A stretch of DNA of 64,000 bases from Bolinopsis microptera. Its lineage: Eukaryota; Ctenophora; Tentaculata; Lobata; Bolinopsidae. The DNA is taken from contig NC_087079.1 of NCBI RefSeq assembly GCF_026151205.1, positions 5,227,230 through 5,291,229 on the forward strand. The letters run 5' to 3'. Each line of letters opens with the position of its first letter. The first letter of the stretch is position 1. Position numbers and translations under genes: made by a program. The notes under the pieces were generated by a model. That model was not told where the DNA came from. It saw nothing but the letters and a program-made list of their open reading frames with translations, and ran no database searches. Shown in pieces: positions 57,512 through 64,000 of this stretch.

Positions 57512-58884
57512 CTATTTGATGGCCAGGAACACAATATAAGTACTGAGACTGCCAAGTACTCTACCAAGTGCCCCATGGACACCCATAATAGTGCCAATAG
57601 TTGCCTTATCTGCACTACTACTCCCGATCTCGGATGCGTACCTCAAACAGAGAGTTAGGATCTGACCGCTGGTTGCTGCGAACAACAACACCAAGATGGA
57701 CGGTGTGATATCATCCAGGAACCAGACCGGAACACCTTCAGAGCGGGGTTGGAGGTTACACATTACCATCAGGAAAACAAAGAGCAGCCGCGCAGTGGTA
57801 TACCAGGGTATAACACGTCGTCCTGGAAACTCCGCGACGCGTGCAAATAGACGTCCTAGTAGATCTCCCACGTTGAACACCAGAAACAAGACCACGGGCA
57901 GGAAATACCGGACTGCCCAGGTTGAACTGGGATCTCGTCCGTAGACGTGAGGGTTGACAGGACTGCGGGAAACATGATGAAGGTGACGTAGAGGACAGAG
58001 AAGCAACAATACCCCTGGGTAAAGGTGTCCTTTATCAGCTGGTACATTGGGGTCCTTTCCGTCTTAGACTCAGTTGACTCCACGTCTGGTGACACTGGAG
58101 ACTTAGAGTCCACCTCCTTGTAACTCTCCTGGTAGTAATGGCAGTGGAACTGGGAGAATAACACCAGGGACACTAACAGAATCACAGCTGCTGCTACAAA
58201 GTACCAGAACCCTGCCTCCACGAAGTCTATCCCGGGGATAGACAAAGTGACGATATTGAGCACTGATGCGATTATCCCTGCCAAGGTCATGCCGATCAGG
58301 AACGCTTCAGTGTAGATAGTGTTCATAGAGGAGGTGACAGCCCACATGGTGCTGATAAACATAGCCCCACCACCGCACATCATACAAAAACATACTTCCG
58401 TCAGGAGGAAGAAGTCTTTAGCCCACAACGTGGAGTCCACTTTAGCCAAGACCGCTGTCAGCACGAACATGCTGAGCATGACTGAGTTTGAGAAATAAAT
58501 CAGTTTTGGGATCTTGATGTAGCGAACTAAGGGTACCGTCAGGAAACTGATACACACGTCCGTGCATATTGCTCCGGTTTGGAAATAGTTCTGGAAGTTT
58601 TCTTCGATGGCCGGAGTGGAGCCGTTGAACTTGGACTCGAAGTAGGAAGTTGCTGTGATGAACATATTCCAGGGTGTTAGAGACGCAATCCCGAACATCA
58701 CGAACATACAGAACAAATGGCCAGACCACGGCTTCGTGTCGGAGTCCGAGATCTGTGTTTTGTCGACGTCCTCGCTGATGGGCTTGTACAATAAGCCGTT
58801 AGACTCCAGAAAGATCGCCTTCCTAGTCTCTCCTAGTCGGGGGGACAGGATCTGTACTTCCATTTCCTGGATGAAATTTGGCAA
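57512..58884 (-). CDS. equilibrative nucleoside transporter (SLC29/ENT family), one frame break
   Basis: The upstream frame (58884 to about 57930) carries a cytoplasmic N-terminus, then GIASLTPWNMFITATSYF, the ENT signature of membrane helix 1, and further helices through FWYFVAAAVILLVSLVLF. A charged loop (about residues 235-265) and the start of helix 7 follow. The rest (about 57960 to 57512, YFLPVVLFLVFNVGDLLGRL to VHGALGRVLGSLSTYIVFLA) lies one base off, near the codons for STDEIP/DPSSTW. ENT proteins have 11 helices and move nucleosides down their gradient, and the joined frames would supply them all. There is no GT-AG intron at the break, so it is either a sequence error or inactivation. 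CTAATTGCCAAATTTCATCCAG before the second Met (58863) looks like an acceptor, so translation may start at MEVQILSP rather than at 58884. Confidence 0.9.
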
Positions 58885-60109
58885 TTAGTGATAGAGTTTA
58901 AAATTGTAAACTATTCACCTAAAGATAATAATGATAATATATAATAATAAAATCACGATCTCAACACACCAGCATCAAATCTTCGCTAACATTTATGGAT
59001 TAGAGATATAACTAATTAACTACACTTTTGACCTATTTCTCGGCCACTCATATTTTTCAAAATAATAGAGTATTAGTATTACATCATATTGTGTAATATT
59101 ATGTTGAGTCGGTGCAGTAATTACTGATGGGAAAACAAACACAATCATATGAGTTACAAGTACCTCGGCATTTTACGGTGGGCCAGAGTCTGTTCTATTG
59201 TACCGAAGAGGAACACAGCAAGGCTCGGAACGTTCAGTGGTCAGTAAGTCCAGACCAACCCTATAAACTACAGACTGAGAATCCTCAAAATGTGATAGTA
59301 CTCTCGCTTATTCACTTGTAGAGTCTTTGTATGAGAAAGAATACGATTAAGTGTAATGTATTTGAAGCATAAATTCATGAATAAATCAGGGTAGGTAGTA
59401 CTGGAGTATGTGTCATTGTATTAATATTTATAGTGTACACTGCACTTATATTCCGGAGGGCTTGACAGAAGAGGGTGGGTATGGCTGCAGAGGCACCATG
59501 TAGGTGCGGTATTATATACAATTAGTGCGATACCACACTAAAACGTTTTTATGTGCGGCAAATTTTGAGACAAAAAACACCGCAATTAATTATTAAGCTG
59601 AACAAGTCGCCAAATTTGCAGCATTTAGGTTAATTTCTTCAGGTTGGATTATACATTATATAACAGCGTAGTATAAACCGTTGCATTACACAATTGTTCA
59701 GTCAACATAACTTACAAGGATATTTTCTTACTCCGAATTTCTGACAATTCGAGATGCACAATTATAGAATTGTCCTCATTGAAGTTTTTACAATTAGATG
59801 GACAGGATGACTGGGGCTAACTGAGCTGGTCATGAGCATAATCGAGGACTTAGTATTGAATATTGTAATTTTACATCATAATATTCCAACACATGGTGTG
59901 TATGATCGACTATTGTGACTAACGTGACTTAATTTAAATCTATCGCAAACTGATGATAATAGCAAAGAACTCTCAGGAAAAGATGTTACTAACAGTAACA
60001 TCATGTTAGGAAGAAAATTGTTCTATATATATATATATAATATATATACAACTGGTTTTCTTCTCTTATAGAAAAAGGGCTCTACTAGCTGTAGCTAGGA
60101 GCATGAAAT
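58885..60109. other. intergenic or intronic DNA
   Basis: An open frame at 59127-59318 (+), MGKQTQSYELQVPRHFTVGQ..., contains a perfect internal donor (TCA then GTAAGT at 59248) but is unrecognised. TGCGGTATTATATAC and AGTGCGATACC near 59505-59535 resemble words near 46530 and 63160. An AT run lies at 60026-60050. Confidence 0.3.
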
Positions 60110-60694
60110 ATCGGTACAAAGCAAACTATGCAATTGTCAAACTATAAGTTTCATGTTTGAAAAGCAATCTTCAGTGACATAATTAACATAACAAGAATTG
60201 CGCCGGTTAGCGGACGCTAGATTTCCATCAACCGTAGTGATTGCTATGCCTTTTAAAATTTAAAATTAAAATTAACGATAGTTTCATGTTGGTCAAAATA
60301 TTAAATAATGGTTCTTTATTCACCATTCTTGGGGCGCTACGGAACACAAAATGAAGGAGTTGCCATTGTCAATTAGTCAAATTTAAAAAGTTAAATGACC
60401 GGACACCTTAGCGCCTGCGCCTGTGTGGTGATATGCAGTTAAAAGTCGTGAAATCCGTAGTATGTAATGCAACTCATAATAACCGAGCGTACTAAATCAC
60501 TCTACAGTCGATCTTCGAGATTGTTCTAAAAGGGCCCCCGACAGTTGAAACCAACTTCAATAGATGTATTTTCGGACGCTGATTCCGAATCACCCCCCAT
60601 GACATAGGGTTAAAATGCTCCCCTGACGAGATATAGGTGAAAAACTGTTTCGATCACGTGATATGACCGCATAAGGAAGTTAGTCTAATTTCTT

Positions 60695-60779
60695 GTTAGG
60701 GTTAGGGTTTCGGCATATGCTTTTGTTAAGGATTGGGTTAGCGTTAGGGTTGGGATCAGATAAGAGGGTTAGGGTTTCG
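60695..60779 (+). repeat. degenerate TTAGGG (telomere-like) repeats
   Basis: GTTAGGGTTAGGGTTT, GGGTTAGCGTTAGGGTTGGG and GGGTTAGGGTTT are separated by non-repeat bases. The metazoan telomere unit is recognisable but interrupted. It lies inside the insertion that splits the left Penelope-like arm. Confidence 0.75.
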
Positions 60780-61406
60780 AATAGTCGTTCAGGACCAGCT
60801 AGAGAACGGGTTGAAAAGTCACGTGACAGTCGAGTGTAGAGTGATTAATTATCATCCCATAATAACATTTATGGTCCATTTCGTATAACAAATCAAGCAC
60901 TCACAACAAAACGAGAAGTTACTATGTTGTTCTGCATCATGATCAATGATCAAGTAAAGAAAAGCGTGAGCTACTTAACACATCCGGGAAATCGCTTGTT
61001 ATCTAAATCAATTGGCGCCGCGCAATCGAAAGTGTAATTCGATCAATCGTCAAATCGTACAAACGTATACGGAGGGTAACCATGGCGACTACACCATAAC
61101 TGCTCTGCGCGCAGAGAATATGCATTAAAATAACGTATGCGGAGGGTTATGCATGTTTTCCTTTGTGACACGATTCATGACTCACGTGACACGAAAAAGC
61201 TACCTACCCACTATACCCATTCTCGAATCCTTTCACTTCTATACATCTATTGCCTTTTTAAAGAAAAAGACAGTTGATGTAAAAAATGGCAAACATAATA
61301 CAACACAGTGCTCCTTTATCAAATTTTATAATTAACAATTAACAATTACTCAATACTACTAAACCTATATAAATAACTACAAATCCTAATAACTAATAAA
61401 TACTAA

Positions 61407-61614
61407 CTAAATATGTCTAACTAAGAATTTTCTAGAGTGCCTACATTTAGAAATAATTTCTGATCTTTTATTAATAATGCCTGGGGTTTTAAGTATGTAT
61501 AGTTTCTCGTCTAAGCAGAGGCCACAATGCCCCGCTCCAGCCTTATATTTCTTCGATTTAGTAATAATCTTCCAGTCTATGCTATATTCAATCATCTTCT
61601 CCTTGAGGTCCCAT
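61407..61614 (-). pseudogene. inverted C-terminal fragment of the Penelope-like protein
   Basis: The frame encodes the same 62 residues, from MIEYSIDWKIITKSKKYKAG to KCRHSRKFLVRHI, as the end of the + strand protein. Homology ends abruptly at 61614, at the junction with the right copy. It is a truncated copy, not a gene. Confidence 0.9.
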
Positions 61615-61620
61615 TACTAA

Positions 61621-62730
61621 AAAATAAAAAAGATCATTCCGCAGCAGTACCTAGGATTATACCGGGATGACGGACTTGCAGTAATTAATAAAACCAACGG
61701 CCAGCGTCTTGATAAAATTAGGAAGCAACTACACTCACTATTCCAAAAAGAAGGCCTAAAAATAACGGTGGATCTCTGTCAGCATTCGGTTGATTTCTTA
61801 GATGTCGTGCTCGACCTAACAGACAAGTCATACAGACCTTATAGGAAACCAAATGACACACCATTGTACATTAACGCAGAATCCAATCATCCTCCCATCA
61901 TATTGAAGAACTTACCCTCAATGATAGAATCACGATTGATAAGCATATCCAGCAACAAGACATGCCTAAATGAAGCCAAAAGCGATTATGAGAAGGCAAT
62001 TAGAGATAGCGGATATAGTCACACCATCGATTATAAAACACCACCGCCTAAAAAGAGAAAGAGATCGCGGAAGAGGAACATCCTATGGTACAATCCCCCA
62101 TTCAGTGCAAACGTTTCAACCAACATCGGAAGAAAGTTCTTCGCTCTTATCGATAAGCATTTCCCGAAAAACCTACCGTTACATAAAATCATCAATAGGA
62201 ATACCGTGAAAATAAGCTATTGCTGCATGCCCAGTTTGGGAAGGATACTCAAAGGGCACAACAAATCAGTCCTAGAGAAACAATCTGAAAAGAAAAAAGC
62301 TCCAGAAAAAGAGTGTAATTGCAGAGACGCCTCGAAGTGCCCCCTCAAAGGACAATGTCTGGCCAAATGCATAGTATACCAAGCAACCGTTAAAACGGCA
62401 TCTAACAAGGAAACGGCCTATATTGGATTGACTGAAAACAGTTTTAAGACACGGTGGTACAATCATCGACAAAGTTTTAAGAATTCTAAGCACAGACTGA
62501 GTACCGAGTTATCAAAATTGATATGGGACCTCAAGGAGAAGATGATTGAATATAGCATAGACTGGAAGATTATTACTAAATCGAAGAAATATAAGGCTGG
62601 AGCGGGGCATTGTGGCCTCTGCTTAGACGAGAAACTATACATACTTAAAACCCCAGGCATTATTAATAAAAGATCAGAAATTATTTCTAAATGTAGGCAC
62701 TCTAGGAAATTCTTAGTTAGACATATTTAG
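61621..62730 (+). CDS. Penelope-like RT C-terminus with GIY-YIG endonuclease, 5' truncated
   Basis: The open frame runs from a TAA at 61618 to the stop at 62730 and has no proper start, because the 5' part of the element is missing. It begins inside the reverse transcriptase palm at YLGLYRDDGLAV, where YRDD is the catalytic aspartate pair, followed by the thumb region (KEGLKITVD...DFLDV, PYRKPNDTPLYINAESNHPP). A basic stretch (KKRKRSRKRN) and a cysteine cluster (CNCRDASKCPLKGQCLAKC) precede the GIY-YIG endonuclease: VYQATV, AYIGLTENSFKTRWYNH, with the catalytic arginine in KTRW. This order is that of endonuclease-bearing Penelope-like elements, which nick DNA and prime reverse transcription at the target. 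The fragment is incapable of autonomous movement, yet its frame is uninterrupted. Confidence 0.9.
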   Translation, partial: KIKKIIPQQYLGLYRDDGLAVINKTNGQRLDKIRKQLHSLFQKEGLKITVDLCQHSVDFLDVVLDLTDKSYRPYRKPNDTPLYINAESNHPPIILKNLPSMIESRLISISSNKTCLNEAKSDYEKAIRDSGYSHTIDYKTPPPKKRKRSRKRNILWYNPPFSANVSTNIGRKFFALIDKHFPKNLPLHKIINRNTVKISYCCMPSLGRILKGHNKSVLEKQSEKKKAPEKECNCRDASKCPLKGQCLAKCIVYQATVKTASNKETAYIGLTENSFKTRWYNHRQSFKNSKHRLSTELSKLIWDLKEKMIEYSIDWKIITKSKKYKAGAGHCGLCLDEKLYILKTPGIINKRSEIISKCRHSRKFLVRHI

Positions 62731-62936
62731 TTAGTATTTATTAGTTGTTAGGATTTGTAGTTATTTATATAGGTTTAGTAGTATTGAGTAATTGTTAATT
62801 GTTAATTATAAAATTTGATAAAGGAGCACTGTGTTGTATTATGTTTGCCATTTTTATGTTAATTATGTCACTGAAGATTGCTTTTCAAACATGAAACTTA
62901 TAGTTTGACAATTGCATAGTTTGCTTTGTACCGATA

Positions 62937-64000
62937 TAATATATATATATATATATGTTTTTCCATATTTTTAAGAGTAATTACAATACTTTAGTATATA
63001 GGGTGGTGTCTGAGGTTAAAAACTCGTGCGCTGTGAAAGACGTTTGACCTTAACCATAATTATGGACATGTAGATTTGCGATCTTATATCATTGTACACA
63101 GCGATATAACTAAGTTGAAGTAAACAAATCGGATAGAAGAAAAACGGCCAGTAATGCAAAAAAGTGCGGTATTTATAGGTCGATTCTACATTCACCGCAC
63201 TTACATTCTGCCTCTGGCATGGCTGCAGATCTTAAGGGATGTAATCTGGCTCTCTGATGTATCATAAGCAAAGAATATTTACTAAAGATGACACCTTGGA
63301 CGCAGACTAGCCCTCTTGGATGGCAATCTCGCCATGAATGTATGTAAGAGCTAGAAAAGTGGCTGTAATTATAAAAGCGACTCTCTGTATCAGCTAAGAT
63401 TTTGGTTTATGCAAAAGCGCGGGCGCTACATTAGTGTTACTCTACACGTCCTGAAGAGCAGAATTTCCAACTCATAATTATATAGCTTATGTCTTAAGGT
63501 TGCTTTAACATAATTGACCTATAAATGCAGGAATATTGTGTTAAAGCGATCGGTTACGGAACATATTACATACTCCACTATAATCCATCTGAATCTAGAC
63601 ACGTAGACTATCACTAATAAAACCATACAAATGGTGCATCTCTTAACTTTAAAGTCTTACAAATTAAACATGTCAAGATAATCTACATTTATACACTAGT
63701 TTTGCAACTAACTGTCCTCAAATAAAATAGGACTGTAAAGTGTAAAATGAACAAATAAAAAGAAATGTAAGTGTCGCTTTATTCAAACGGAGTTCAAGTA
63801 TAAAAAGTAGAAGACGGGAATAAATCAGCAGCTGCACTACTCTAATCGCTTATATGGCATGATAGAGGTGACGACGTTATTGGTCGCTGACATTGACTGG
63901 CGTTATTACCATACATTACATATTATCTACACATATTCCTTTGTATTGGTCACATATGGATTATGTTGTAGCTCAGAATAATGCTTTTGCACAGAGAACA
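62937..64000. other. unassigned AT-rich DNA
   Basis: No gene is recognised. TGGCTGCAG and GCCTCTG near 63210-63230 echo words near 59485-59495. Confidence 0.4.

Larger units (their letters stand above)
60110..62936. mobile_element. head-to-head pair of Penelope-like element fragments
   Basis: The right copy (about 61630-62936, +) carries the RT end, the GIY-YIG endonuclease and a 3' tail. The left copy (60110-60190 plus 61283-61614, -) is its exact-looking inverse for the last 62 codons and the 3' tail; it is interrupted by about 1.09 kb of unrelated DNA (60191-61282). The two meet at about 61615. Inverted or tandem partial copies are characteristic of Penelope-like retroelements. The near identity of the arms implies one recent event. 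Confidence 0.85.

Overview
The window is AT-rich animal nuclear DNA. The evidence is spliced genes with GT-AG introns, an animal neurobeachin-family gene, RTE-type and Penelope-type retrotransposons, many hAT, Tc1/mariner and Harbinger-like short transposons, and a patch of degenerate TTAGGG repeats. I think of an early-branching or other non-bilaterian invertebrate, but the sequence does not decide the species.

Layout. Positions 1-9500 hold no recognised host gene. They carry a TA-flanked inverted-repeat transposon (890-2109), two MITEs (3278-3526 and 4352-4644), and a full-length RTE-type non-LTR retrotransposon (5432-8830) with an intact 1010-residue ORF and an 11-bp target duplication. 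From about 9534 to 54678, on the + strand, I can assemble 26 phase-compatible exons of a neurobeachin-like (NBEAL-type) gene. They cover the N-terminal helical solenoid, the concanavalin-A-like lectin domain and the start of the following region, about 950 residues. The PH, BEACH and WD40 parts must lie beyond 64000. Its introns are large and hold a 32-copy C-rich minisatellite, a 59-copy TTCG array, a palindromic 17-copy array, two strong foldback elements and several MITEs.

Two intron-nested genes run antisense to it. The first (28964-30947) is the most unusual locus. The first half of a TauE/SafE-type anion exporter is followed by a PAPS-dependent sulfotransferase domain, and the exporter's second half follows in an overlapping, shifted frame. 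The second (57512-58884) is an equilibrative nucleoside transporter with one frame break. The same 23-kb host intron that holds the first gene also holds a bacterial- or organellar-type tRNA-Leu(UAA) at 44408-44489, with eukaryotic A and B boxes and a T-run terminator.

Positions 36500-43030 are a repeat-rich block. It contains a diverged segmental duplication, a 1.26-kb element packed with an 18-bp subterminal motif, and a 1.34-kb hAT-like element with G/C homopolymer ends. Positions 60110-62936 hold a head-to-head pair of Penelope-like fragments with RT and GIY-YIG domains.

All calls come from reading the sequence and family knowledge; no alignment or database search was run.
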